Positions 55,061-64,000 of a stretch of DNA of 64,000 nucleotides are shown here, in pieces. How positions within the stretch are numbered: the first letter of the stretch is position 1; every line of letters starts with the position of its first letter. Under the pieces are notes generated by a model. The model searched no databases. It saw only the letters and a program-made list of their open reading frames with translations, and was not told the origin of the DNA. The position numbers and the translations under genes are program-made. Origin of the DNA: Plasmodiophora brassicae (lineage: Eukaryota; Endomyxa; Phytomyxea; Plasmodiophorida; Plasmodiophoridae); the NCBI GenBank assembly GCA_039704465.1, contig JASFAU010000003.1:1178001-1242000 (forward strand), in the 5' to 3' direction.

Positions 55061-56233
55061 TTAGAACAGATGGAGGCGCTTGCGAGGCGAGGGCGGCGGA
55101 GTGGCGAACATTCGCACGGGGCCGTGTAAACCTGCTGGCTCTGTCGGCCCAGACCTGATGAGGAGCGATAGGCCGGTGAGCGCGCCCATGACGGGTAGGG
55201 CGCGCATCGACGACGTCGAATCCCACATGAGCACGAGGAGGAACCCGAACACCCATCCGCCCATGTGGCAGACGTGGCCGATCGTGCCAGACACCATCAA
55301 CTTAGCGGTGCTTGATAACGCTTCCAACGTGGTGGGCCACCCGAAGTATGGCCCCGAGACAGTCATTTTCACCCCGAGCGTCCACGACTCACTCTGCATC
55401 TGTGTGCCACCGACCAGCCACGTCACCGATAGGACCAGCACGCTGATGAACCCGGCCAGGATCCCGTCCATCGTCATTCGGTAGTCAGCAACAGTCATCA
55501 TGCCGATCAAGTTGCTGGCGAAGGATCCGGGGCGCTCAGCAGCAACCTGGGCGATGAGAGCAGCGGACGCGCCCATGACGCCGTAGATGGCACCGGATGC
55601 GCCCAGGACGGGAAGCCACCTCCAGGTCCTCTGCTCGAACGCCGCATGGGCCAGGTAAGCACCTGCACCGCTCAGCAGGTACGTCAGGGCGAACTTGGTT
55701 GCCCCGAGCTTCTTTTCGACAATGGGCCCGATTTGGGACAAGACGATCATGTTACCGATGAGATGCTCGGCGTTGATGTGATGCGTCATGCTGGACAGTG
55801 CCCGTTTTATGCCCTGCAACGGGCTGCTCAGCAAGGTCTTCGTACATCCCGCCCAACTAAGCTTCTTTGGTGTCAGGACAGGATTTGCCACGAACAGCGC
55901 CGTGTTCAGTGCGACCAACGACAGCGTGACTGGGGCTTGGGCGAGTCGCCGGATACCCGATTTCAGCCTGCCGTTCATACGAGGCAGCATGAACGGTGAC
56001 AGGTCGACTATTGTCATGTTCGATACGCTGGCCGTCACCATCGCCCCTTTGTAATGGGGATCACGCTGATTGAAGCCGGTCACCTTCATGGCATGCACCG
56101 GATTGAGCAGCGTGCGCAACGTGCGTCCCAGTAACTTGAGATCATGTTTCGGGTGGTGGCTGCGGGGCATTCGTCCATGGACGCTGGCAGCAAGGACGAC
56201 AATAACGACGACAACCAGGACGATGGGCCGCAT
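55061..56233 (-). CDS. Rhomboid-family intramembrane serine protease with signal peptide (about 390 aa)
   Basis: A single exon. It opens with a hydrophobic signal sequence (MRPIVLVVVVIVVLAASVHG). The rhomboid core follows: the first TM around ALNTALFVANPV, the HxxxN motif in INAEHLIGNMIVL, the catalytic Ser in LGASGAIYGVMGA (GxSG) and the catalytic His in IGHVCHMGGWVFGF. Both members of the Ser-His dyad are present, so it is probably active. The 110-residue lumenal/extracellular extension before the core is unusual. It may be a secretory-pathway rhomboid that cleaves surface adhesins or growth-factor-like proteins. Confidence 0.88.
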   Translation of the reverse strand: MRPIVLVVVVIVVLAASVHGRMPRSHHPKHDLKLLGRTLRTLLNPVHAMKVTGFNQRDPHYKGAMVTASVSNMTIVDLSPFMLPRMNGRLKSGIRRLAQAPVTLSLVALNTALFVANPVLTPKKLSWAGCTKTLLSSPLQGIKRALSSMTHHINAEHLIGNMIVLSQIGPIVEKKLGATKFALTYLLSGAGAYLAHAAFEQRTWRWLPVLGASGAIYGVMGASAALIAQVAAERPGSFASNLIGMMTVADYRMTMDGILAGFISVLVLSVTWLVGGTQMQSESWTLGVKMTVSGPYFGWPTTLEALSSTAKLMVSGTIGHVCHMGGWVFGFLLVLMWDSTSSMRALPVMGALTGLSLLIRSGPTEPAGLHGPVRMFATPPPSPRKRLHLF

Positions 56234-56901
56234 GGCGCTAACGGGCAGGCAATGCTTGTGAACGTGGTAGCAGCCGCCGGACGCTGCTGCCTCCGTCGAC
56301 GCCCAGTTTCCGGAAATAGATTACACCGAACAACTCTCCGCCAAAATGTTCTGCCGTCTCTGCGCGCAATAATTGTAATTTTTGCGCTCGGGAGCATTTG
56401 ACGTTTTTCCAGATGCAAACTTCGGCGATGCCGTCCGAAGGAGAACGGGCAGACGATGCATGTGGACGATCAAGCAGAATCTGTCCATCGTGCGCGAGAG
56501 CTAACGCTGTCGGTGGTATTATGGAAGGCACGTACAGCACGTTAGTACGATGTCTCGTCGAAGCAGATTCGTGACTGGCGTAGCAACATCGTGGAATTCG
56601 ACCTCTAACCGCAACGTCCACGTCCCCATCGTCACAACGCCATGGTGACCATTTGAAAGTACGGTAGTCGACGACTCACTTCACCACGTCCGCCTCACTC
56701 TGGAGTACATACAATTTTTGTGCCTAACCTACGTTGACATCGAGTACGTCCAGGTCGGAGCGACTACCCATACTGGTCGATGGGACGTAAGGCGCCCCGA
56801 AAGTAGTTACCGACAGACTTGCAGTTGCAGTCACCATCGTGACGCAGTCCGTGGCGGACTCCGGAGAGGTTCCGTCCATCCCTGCTGAACCCTTGGAGAT
56901 A
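56234..56901. other. Divergent intergenic region (rhomboid / RRP41)
   Basis: About 670 bp. Open frames are short and unsupported. The region presumably contains both promoters. Nothing distinctive was seen. Confidence 0.45.
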
Positions 56902-57715
56902 ATGTCAAGGTTGCAACTTCCGTCGTCCTCTGGGCTCCGTATGGACGGGCGCCGTCATGGCGAATGTCGGAGAGTGACGTGCGGCATGGGCGTGTTCCAT
57001 AGGGCTGTGGATGGGTCAGCGTCGTTTGAGCTTGGACAGACGAAAGTTCTCGCGGCCGTGTATGGCCCGCGGGAGGCTGATCGCTGGGGAACAACGAAGC
57101 ATGACCGGGCCATACTGAGCGTCGAGTTCACCATGTCGAAATTCAGCGGGTCGGAACGTGTGAAATGGTCAAAAGGGGATCGCCGGTCCACGATCATGGA
57201 GAACACATTGCGGCAGGTGTTTGAGCCTGTTATCCAGATGCATCTGTTCCCTCGATCCGAAGTCTCCATCATTGTCGAGATTGTGCAGAACGATGGTGGT
57301 ATACTGCCTGCCAGCATCAACTGCATCACATTGGCTCTTATTGACGCCGGCATCCCGATCGACGATTACGTCTGCGCCTGCTCCGCTGGCTTCATCGATA
57401 CAACTCCCGTTCTAGGTTGGTGCAGCTGACCAACTTCGTATCATCCGCCGCTGACAGAGCCCCCCTGTCTTAGACCTGAGCTGGGTGGAGCGATCCGTTA
57501 ACGGCGTCGAAGCGTGTGTGGCGATGCTGCCGGTAACCGGCAAGGTGTCGCTGGCTGAGATGGAATCCACGCTGCTGGCGGACCACTTTGGAACGCTCAT
57601 TACTGCTGCCATCGATGGATGCCGACAGATGCACAAAGCCATGAAGGATTACGTTCGGCAACACGCGCTGAACCTGCTGCAGGTCGACGAGGCCGGTGGG
57701 CATCGGCAGTCATAA
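56902..57715 (+). CDS. RRP41: RRP41/EXOSC4, RNA exosome core subunit (about 251 aa)
   Basis: An RNase PH-like subunit of the nine-subunit exosome ring for 3'-5' RNA processing and decay. Two exons with intron 57416-57473. Landmarks: LRMDGRRHGECRRVTCGMGV (family RxDGRRxxExR), GQTKVLAAVYGPRE, the long helix FEPVIQMHLFPRSEVSI, DGGILPASINCITLALIDAG and DYVCACSAGFI. The splice creates DLSWVE, matching the family's DLSxxE, and a MLPVTGKVSLAEM strand follows. The start at 56902 was chosen because it precedes the family N-terminus; upstream residues lack an ATG. Confidence 0.95.
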
Positions 57716-57780
57716 TAACATCGGTGACATTGAGTGCACGCCCTGCGAATCTTTGTATTGGTCGTTGCAGTGGCATGTCG

Positions 57781-58868
57781 TCATGCCCAGAAGTCAAACT
57801 GGTTATCTGGGGCAGGTGCCGACCCCGGATTGCTATTGTGCCCGTTCATGAACAGATCTACGGTCGACCGACCGCCACCCGGTCCCATTTGAACCACACC
57901 ATCGTTCGTCATTGACATGACCGTCACGGTTCCCGATGCCAGATGCGCCACGAACGACCCGTCGTCGTGGTGCTCGAACCCGAACTGATGCGCATGGACT
58001 GGGTTGAACCCGCTGCACTCGGTCGTCTCCGTGTACGTCGCATCCTCCGACATCAACACTGAGTTCTGGAGCTCAGCCGGCAACTGTGGACACGTCATCA
58101 GCCGCGCCTGGATGCCCGCCTTCCCACAGACGTACGTTGCCAGGGTACGCCTGCTGGTACTGCGAAACTAGGTGCTGTAGCTGCGTTCGTAGCTTGAGCT
58201 TCTCGCGTTGAATGCTGTTGTTCTCGATGCGCAGCGTCTGAATCTGGTTGATGGCCTCCGTCAGGACGACGAACTTCTCGGCTGCGTCCACAAGGGCCGA
58301 TTAGCGCGCGGGACGCTTCTCTCACTTGCACCCCATCCGAGCCTACCCTTGTCATTGTTCATGTTCAGCATGTCCATGAGGACGTCGAACTTCTCGTTGA
58401 GTTCCTGCCGCCGGCGCTTCTCCCGGTCGTTCTTCCGTATCTTTCTCCTGGACCCGGCCGTGCCCATCTCAAACCTGACAGCATCCCGCGCGTTAAGCTT
58501 CCATGGCGTAACCCTTCGTCGTCGCATGAGCTTGCTTACGATTGCGCTCGTGGGGATGCGTCTTCGAATCTCCCAGCGTAGTCGTCGGGACCGAGTTGCA
58601 GGTCGGCGACGTTCGGGTCGGATGCCATGGACGAGAACGAACTCTGGCGGGTATGGTGTTTGTGTTCGATTTCCTGGAACGGCGCGATCGGGTCTGGAAG
58701 GTTCAGGTGCGCTAGGGCACCGACCTATCGTCCGGCACAAGCAAGGTAGTTAGCCTTTGAAGGCACGACCTTGCGGAATCGGGCCCATACCTGTGACGAT
58801 AGGTAGGCAACGTCGTCGACGGTGGCGGACGGTGCGGGCCCCTTGGAGTTCATGACGTACCCGTCCAT
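57781..58868 (-). CDS. bHLH transcription factor (about 279 aa)
   Basis: Five exons with introns 58725-58790, 58475-58539, 58282-58346 and 58084-58135. The basic helix-loop-helix region reads RRKIRKNDREKRRRQELNEK (basic and helix 1, with the E-K-R-R-R that contacts an E-box), FDVLMDMLNMNN, a short loop and AEKFVVLTEAINQIQTL (helix 2), continuing into a leucine-zipper-like coil (IENNSIQREKLKLRTQLQHL). The C-terminal 100 residues contain a His/Asp-rich stretch (FGFEHHDDGS) and end DNQFDFWA. The order bHLH then zipper resembles plant/algal bHLH and SREBP/USF-like proteins. The target gene set is unknown. Confidence 0.85.
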
Positions 58869-59287
58869 GCCTGCTGCCGACTGTGGACGTGACGAACGGG
58901 ACGCAACGGCAGCGGCACAACAACAACAACAACAACGACAAGGCGATTCGTAGGCGATGTGGCCGTGATATCTCAACCGGGCCCAAGAGATCTATACAGC
59001 GAAATATCTTCTTTATTGAGGCGCCCCCCGATGTTCGGTAACCTTGTCGTCTCCAGGTACGCCCACACATCCAAAGTATCCGACGTGAAGTGAATCTCGA
59101 CCAGACAGGAAACGCTTCGCATTGAACCGGTTCCACCAGCGCCCCGCTGAATTGCTTGTGGCAGCACAAAGACTGTTTATCGGCGCCGGCTTGTTCCTCG
59201 TTTTAACGTTGTGGCGCGATTTGGACAGACATGAGAGGAGGCGGTGAACAGAGGTCGGGTACGACGTCCTTTATTTGGCTGTACCGG
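58869..59287. other. Intergenic region upstream of the bHLH gene, with an AAC repeat
   Basis: Contains a (CAA/AAC)n tract at about 58917-58940 and a minus-strand frame of about 49 residues (ATG 59122) without recognisable motif. The 3' untranslated region of the glutamate synthase gene probably occupies the right part. Confidence 0.4.
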
Positions 59288-61379
59288 CTACTGATGGGCT
59301 CTGGTACGATCCCAGATCTTCTGGAGGAAGATGGGCGCCGTACCCTTCAGCAGGCTCCCTGCCGGTATCGTCGGGTACAATTCCTCGTACGACGCCGTCT
59401 GCGTCTCGCTGATGCGCTTCTTGATGTGTCCCGGGCGCAGCAGGTCGGGGCTGGTGCACCCGACGCTGCCGATCATGTCCACGGCGATCTCCACCGTCTT
59501 CGTATGGAAGTTGTAACAACGCACCGCCTTGTCGGGCGCCACGAGCCCGTACATCAGGTTGGGATCCTGCGTTGCGATCCCCGTCGGGCACGTGTTCGTA
59601 TTGCACTTCAACGACTGGATGCACCCTAAGGCAAACATGAACGCTCGCGCCGAATTGCACAGGTCGGCCCCGAGCGCCTGTTAGACACGAACGCCCTGTT
59701 AGACGGAATGGTCCATCGACACGAGCCGATCACCGACCAGGTTCTTCACGATGGAGAAGCCAGTGAGGACCTTGCCGCTGGCGATGATCTTGATACGGTG
59801 ACGAAGGTCCGCCCCAATGAGGACGTTGTCGACAAAGCGCAGGCCTTCGACGAGTGGGGTGCCGACGCGATCAGAGAACTCGGGCGGGGCCGCTCCCGTG
59901 CCACCTTCACCCCCATCGACCGTGATGAAGTCAGGTACGATGCCCGTCTCCTGGAACGCGTGCGCCAGCATGATGAACTCGTCGAAGCGTCCTGATGATG
60001 CAGTCCCGTCAGTTCATCGTCATTCGCTGACAATGATGGATGATCGAGCGTTGCCTATGCAGAGCTTGATGCCGACAGGTTTTCCACCAGACAGCTCGCG
60101 AAGAGTGCCGATGAAGGCAGCGAGTTCTCGCGGCGTGCTGAACGCCGAATGCTGGGGCGGTGACAGGCAATCGCGATCCATCGGGATCCCCCTCGTCTCG
60201 CTGATCGCCGCCGTGATCTTGCTCTGTGGCAGCATTCCGCCTGTGACACACACGCTGGTCTGAGCAATGAACGTTCCGTGATCAGCGCCCATCGCTGCTG
60301 GACCGTGGGCGGGCTTGGCCCCTTGTGACAGTTTCAGCTCGATCATCTTGATGTTGTCCAGGGCGGCCGTTTCTGCGAACTTGCCCGGGTCGAACCGGCC
60401 GTCGGGCGACCGGCACCCGAAGTACGCCGTCCCGATGTTCCACACAATGTCGCCGCCGTGCTCCAGATGGAACCGCGATACGCCACCCTCGCCCGTGTTG
60501 TGGTAGTAGTTGCCCATGGCTGTCATCACCGGATCAGTCTCCACCACGACACACACACACACACAGAGGAGCAATTCCTGGACGTACCTGCCGATAAGTT
60601 CAGCGCCCGGATGGCGTTCTCGCTGATGGCCCCGTACGACATCCCTGGCACACCGCTATCGTTGGCAGATGGAGCCTCACGGGACGGGGGCCGTACCTGA
60701 TATGTTCAGGAGCGATGCACTGTACGGTTTCCTGCAGTCTGGGCCGCCGATCAGGACGCGCTGGTTCTCTGGAGGAACGGCAACAGGCCAGATGCTGCCA
60801 CAGGCGGACGCGTTATACGCGACGCGGTAAGGCTGTGGTGCGACGACACACACCTGTGGCACACGAACTCGTACCCGGGGTTGTACCTGTGCACCAGCAT
60901 GTGAGCGTCCAGTGGCGTGTCGTCTTCCCACACAATGGCACGGACACGTCTTCTCGTGTGCCGAACGGTAGAGCGTCTGGCATGAGCTTGGACCGCGCGT
61001 ACACCACGCTGCGGTGCTCGCGGGAGAAGGGGACGGCCTCCGAGTCGGATTCCACGAAGTCTGAGGCAGGCGTGTCATTGGCACCGTGTGGCAAGCGCGA
61101 TCAGGCCAGCGCCTAACACTGGCGGATTTCGGGACGAATCGATTCGAACAGGTAACGAATTCGCCCCAGGACGGGGAAGTTGCGGCGAATCGAGTGCCGA
61201 TGCTGACGAACATCCCTCATGCCGACGAGAAAGAACGTCCTGCGCGTTGCCGTTAGCAGTGGTCGGTCGCGAAAGCGGGCAGGCGGGCGTGTTTACGAAG
61301 CAGGAATGGCGAGCGCCCACGGCGTGATCGCTTCTGGCCCCAGGATCGCCATTGCCGACGCTGTGGCGACAAAGCCCAT
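59288..61379 (-). CDS. Bacterial-type FMN-binding glutamate synthase family protein (about 500 aa)
   Basis: A member of the GltB domain-2-like family that binds FMN and a 3Fe-4S cluster. The N-terminus has a hydrophobic segment (GFVATASAMAILG...) and DVRQHRHSIRRNFPVLGRI (family D-x-x-Q-x-x-H-x-I-x-R-N-F/Y-P), then FVESDSEAVPFSREHRSVVY, the substrate/FMN region NISGMSYGA, GNYYHNTGEGGVSRFH, KLSQGAKP, LPQSKITAAI, PDFITVDGGEGGTGAAP and ASGKVLTGF, and the Cys cluster CIQSLKCNTNTCPTGIATQD. At least seven short introns (for example 61240-61296 and 61061-61119) show it is resident in the host. One intron contains a GT repeat (about 60545-60567). The exact start is uncertain and an upstream exon to 61752 is possible. 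Such stand-alone proteins are common in bacteria. Confidence 0.85.
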
Positions 61380-61840
61380 AGAGCTGACCTTATAGAACCT
61401 GGCGACACCCGATGCGATTGGCAGGCCAGAAGGGAACAGCACGGGCGCGCGAACAGTACCGTTGACGGGTCCAAGCGGCGATCCAGTCCGGGAATCGATT
61501 GTCACCCGACATCTTCCGCTCCCAGCCCCATACCTTGCCGTTCCGCTTCCTGGCAGGCGGAACGCCTGACGGCGTGCTGGAGACCCAGCAGCACCTGGCC
61601 GATGGGAGGCGTCGCCAGCGACCCAACATCGGCAGATGGTGCCTCTGTCGTCCTGTGATGGGGGAACGAAATCCGTCCGAAGGCCACGCTCGACCCGCAA
61701 GATGTGCCTCGTTTATGGATACTGGGTGATAATCAACGCGCACGGTAGCCATCAGCGAATGTGAAACCGATCATTGGTCGTCGTCGTCGTCTCTGCGTCT
61801 CCACATGCGCCTGCCGACCCGGGGCCCGCGCGTCGGGCGG

Positions 61841-62989
61841 TCACTGGACGAGCAGGATGCGACGCAGCGAATCCACGGCGTCGTTCAGGTCGCCGCCCGA
61901 CTCGACAATGTCGATGATGGACAGCATGACGACGGCCTGCGGGTCCCGGGCGATGATCAGGTTCTTCATCAGGCCCTGCTCGTGCTTCGTGATGAACCCG
62001 TTGTCGCCCAGCCTGGACAGGAAGTTGAACAGGACCCGATAGTTCTCCCGGGTGAACGTGTCCGCCATGACGGCGCCGGCCGCCGCCGCCGCCGCCGCCG
62101 CCCCTTCCACCATCGGCGCCGTGATCGTCTTCACGTACTGGTGCTGTTGTGGCTGTGCCGGGACCTGCACTTGCTGCTGCTTGACAGAAGCGTGCGATGG
62201 TTCTCCGGGATCGGTGATGGCCTTCTTCGCGGGCGGCACCGCCGCCGCTGGCGCCTGCGACCGCGCCTTGTTCTTTCTGGGGACGTGCACGGTGACGGGA
62301 GCGACGGGCGCCTCCGGCTTCTTGTCGGGCAGGCCCTGGCTCTGGCAATCGGCACAGTAAAAGTCGCGGGAATCGACGACGCGAACCGGCGGCTTGCAGC
62401 ACTCGCGATGGTAGACGTAGGTGCAGCCCTGGCACAGGAGCATCTGTTTCGTTCGCGTGCATTGCCGACAGGCGGCGCAGTGCTTCTCGTGGATGCCGTC
62501 CAGGCCGCCCTTGGCGAGCTCCAGGACCTGCAGCACGCGCGTCTCGTCCTGGTGCACGCGGTACAACGGCTGCACCTTGATGAAGTCGGGCAGGTCGGCG
62601 AGACGCGGGCGCCGGTCGCCCGACAGCGTCCGCTTTCGTTCCGTGTGCCACATGCGGCAGCGCAGCGAGAGCGGCGTCCAGCGCTGGGAGGCCGGCAGCG
62701 ACATGAGAGCCTCCAGAGGGAGCATCGAGTCAGGGTGCGCAGGTTGCGGCGCCGGCGGCGGTGCCGGCAGGGCCGCCGGCGACTGCACGGCGGCCTGCTG
62801 GTCGGCAACGGGCGACGGCTCGCCGGTCATCGAGGTCGTCACGGGCGCGCCGGCCGTCGGCGATGCGAAATCGTTCTGCGACGGTGACGCATCCATGTGC
62901 CCGGCGACGCTGTCCTCGTCCGTCACCATCGTCATCGCGGCCATGTCGCCGCCCTCGCTGCGTCGGCGACGCTTGACGGCGGCCGACAT
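61841..62989 (-). CDS. PHD-finger protein with a C-terminal helical module (about 382 aa)
   Basis: A single exon. The start is the ATG at 62989. A basic N-terminus (VKRRRRSEGG) that could be a nuclear signal is followed by a Pro/Ala-rich region and then a PHD finger, C4HC3, at about 187-235: HCAACRQC, LLCQGCTYVYHRECC, DFYCADC. A Lys/Pro/Ala-rich linker includes a run of nine Ala from GCC repeats (about 62078-62103). The C-terminal 65 residues (NYRVLFNFLSRLGDNGFITK ... DPQAVVMLSIIDIVESGGDL) match the repeated module of the 49667-51678 protein. The PHD finger suggests histone-tail reading. The linker may bind other nuclear proteins. Confidence 0.85.
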   Translation of the reverse strand: MSAAVKRRRRSEGGDMAAMTMVTDEDSVAGHMDASPSQNDFASPTAGAPVTTSMTGEPSPVADQQAAVQSPAALPAPPPAPQPAHPDSMLPLEALMSLPASQRWTPLSLRCRMWHTERKRTLSGDRRPRLADLPDFIKVQPLYRVHQDETRVLQVLELAKGGLDGIHEKHCAACRQCTRTKQMLLCQGCTYVYHRECCKPPVRVVDSRDFYCADCQSQGLPDKKPEAPVAPVTVHVPRKNKARSQAPAAAVPPAKKAITDPGEPSHASVKQQQVQVPAQPQQHQYVKTITAPMVEGAAAAAAAAGAVMADTFTRENYRVLFNFLSRLGDNGFITKHEQGLMKNLIIARDPQAVVMLSIIDIVESGGDLNDAVDSLRRILLVQ

Positions 62990-63217
62990 GTGTGGCCGTG
63001 GCAGGGTGGAGAGCGTCCGATCGAACGCCAACCCGCTACAGGGTCGTCGTCACCAAGTCCGTGGCACTGCGCCCCGCCGCCCCGCCCCTTGGCCGTGCCC
63101 GCCACCGCGTCCATCTCCGACGCCGCCGCCTTCACTGATGATCATGGTGATCCGCCGGCCCGCAACGCTCGGCACAGGGACACGCGCACGCGTCGTCGTG
63201 CCACCAGTCCGCCAACG

Positions 63218-64000
63218 TCACGACGACTTTATTGCTGGATCGCTGTCGCCGGCGGGCGTCGGCTGCGCCGGTGGTGGTTCGGGCGCGCCGGCTGTGGTGT
63301 CCGCGCTGCGGGACGACGGCGGTGGTACTGGCCTGGCGTAGTCGACAGCGTATGCGCGCAGGCATTGCAGGAACGGGGCGTCGGAACCCTCGCCCATGGC
63401 GATCAGGCGGCGGGCGACGGGAATGGCGACGTACGCGTCCAGGCAGGCGTAGTGGAGTTGCACCTGGGACAGGGGCCGAGCCGACCAGTCCGACATCTGA
63501 TCGCCACCGTGTGAGCGAGTACTACCTGGGCACGCGCGGGCGCCCGAGCGCCTACCTGCTGTGCTTTGCCCAGCCTCATCCCGAAACAGAAGACGACCAG
63601 GCGCCGCAACGACTTGGCTGTGGCCCCTGGATACAAATCCATGAAGATGTCGTTGAGGTCAACGACACTGGCCGCCCCGATGTCGAACGGTTTGTAACAT
63701 CTGCAATGGAAGTATCAGGCCATCGCGTCATACGCAGGGATGTACGCGGGGGATGACTTGGCCAGGCCGACGATGTCCCCTTTCACGGCGACACCGAGTT
63801 TGACAATGTCCTTGTTGGAAAGTACATCGGCCACAACGGCCATCATCCGCCGCCGAAGCCGCGTGTCCTTGACAAGAAGGTCGAAGACGAAGACGGAGCG
63901 TTCCGTGGCAATTTGCACGATGGCAACGGGGTGTCGAACGCCTACACACCATAGTCGACTGGGGTTGGGCGCATCGAACCATCCCGATGGGTACCTTTCC
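63218..64000 (-). CDS. DnaQ-like 3'-5' exonuclease (WRN/RNase D type), 5' end beyond the window
   Basis: Partial at the right edge. The visible exons encode VAIVQIATERSVFVFDLLV, an LGVAVKGDI segment (family L-G-x-x-x-x-x-D), CYKPFDIGAASVVDLNDI and finally MSDWSARPLSQVQLHYACLD-AYV, whose Q-x-x-Y-A-x-x-D is the exonuclease III signature with catalytic Tyr and Asp. Introns include 63478-63533 region boundaries and one joining SSPAC. The DxE motif should lie just outside or at the edge (PIGM...). The tail is Pro/Ala-rich and dispensable-looking. It resembles the WRN/exd2-type nucleases of repair or RNA processing. No helicase domain is seen downstream, so it is not a full WRN. Confidence 0.8.

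Noticed and set aside
61805..62887. Long plus-strand open frame (360 codons) opposite the PHD-finger gene
   Set aside because: Antisense shadow of the GC-rich PHD exon; low-complexity Arg/Leu content and no motif.

Overview
The window is nuclear DNA of a eukaryote with a compact, GC-rich, intron-rich genome. About 45 protein-coding genes sit 15-700 bp apart on both strands. Most carry several very short introns (mostly 45-70 nt, GT...CTRAC/CTAAY...AG) that become visible when frames are joined so that known protein families stay intact. Genes for ciliary proteins (DRC1 of the nexin-dynein regulatory complex and BBS2 of the BBSome) show that the organism makes a cilium or flagellum at some stage. 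Base composition, intron size, gene density and the number of small secreted or single-pass membrane proteins without recognisable homologues would fit a protist such as a plasmodiophorid (Rhizaria: Phytomyxea). That placement is an inference and was not tested by alignment.

Layout. 0-7 kb: a secreted/membrane orphan, a cytochrome P450, an inverted pair of degenerate tyrosine-recombinase sequences, and a short NF-YC histone-fold protein. 7-16.5 kb: PEN-2 (gamma-secretase), DRC1 with 14 exons, a polyQ protein, a nitrobindin-like heme protein, an acyl-protein thioesterase, and an F-BAR protein with two SH3 domains. 16.5-23 kb: a four-ubiquitin-like-domain/RPB12 fusion, LSM5, an acidic orphan and BBS2. 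23-34.5 kb: an accessory-looking stretch with long intronless secreted proteins (F-box/ankyrin-like and Ser/Thr-rich), a Helitron-type helicase relic, a G-alpha protein lacking its switch motifs, a multi-TM protein with a PH domain, a tail-anchored coiled coil, and an 836-residue protein with calpain-III-like beta modules. 34.5-45.4 kb: a TAT-SF1 splicing factor, a non-canonical poly(A) polymerase, a tetraspanin-like protein, a DUF72 protein, a RAD51 paralogue, dihydropteridine reductase, PCNA and EMC5. 45.4-47 kb: a transposon graveyard (MITE, Ty3/Gypsy reverse-transcriptase relics in inverted arrangement). 47-64 kb: a GW-rich DEAD-box helicase, a six-repeat helical protein, a helical orphan, an acidic protein, a rhomboid protease, RRP41, a bHLH factor, a bacterial-type FMN glutamate synthase, a PHD-finger protein and a 3'-5' exonuclease cut by the window edge.

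How the genes work together. There is no operon-like logic. Housekeeping machinery is interleaved: RNA polymerase (RPB12), splicing and decay (LSM5, TAT-SF1, RRP41, DEAD-box, poly(A) polymerase), replication and repair (PCNA, RAD51 paralogue, exonuclease), membrane biogenesis and proteolysis (EMC5, PEN-2, rhomboid), and cilium (DRC1, BBS2). The most unusual signals are the Ubl4-RPB12 fusion, the G-alpha protein without switch I/II signatures, and a roughly 65-residue helical module that occurs six times in one protein and once at the C-terminus of a PHD-finger protein 10 kb away.
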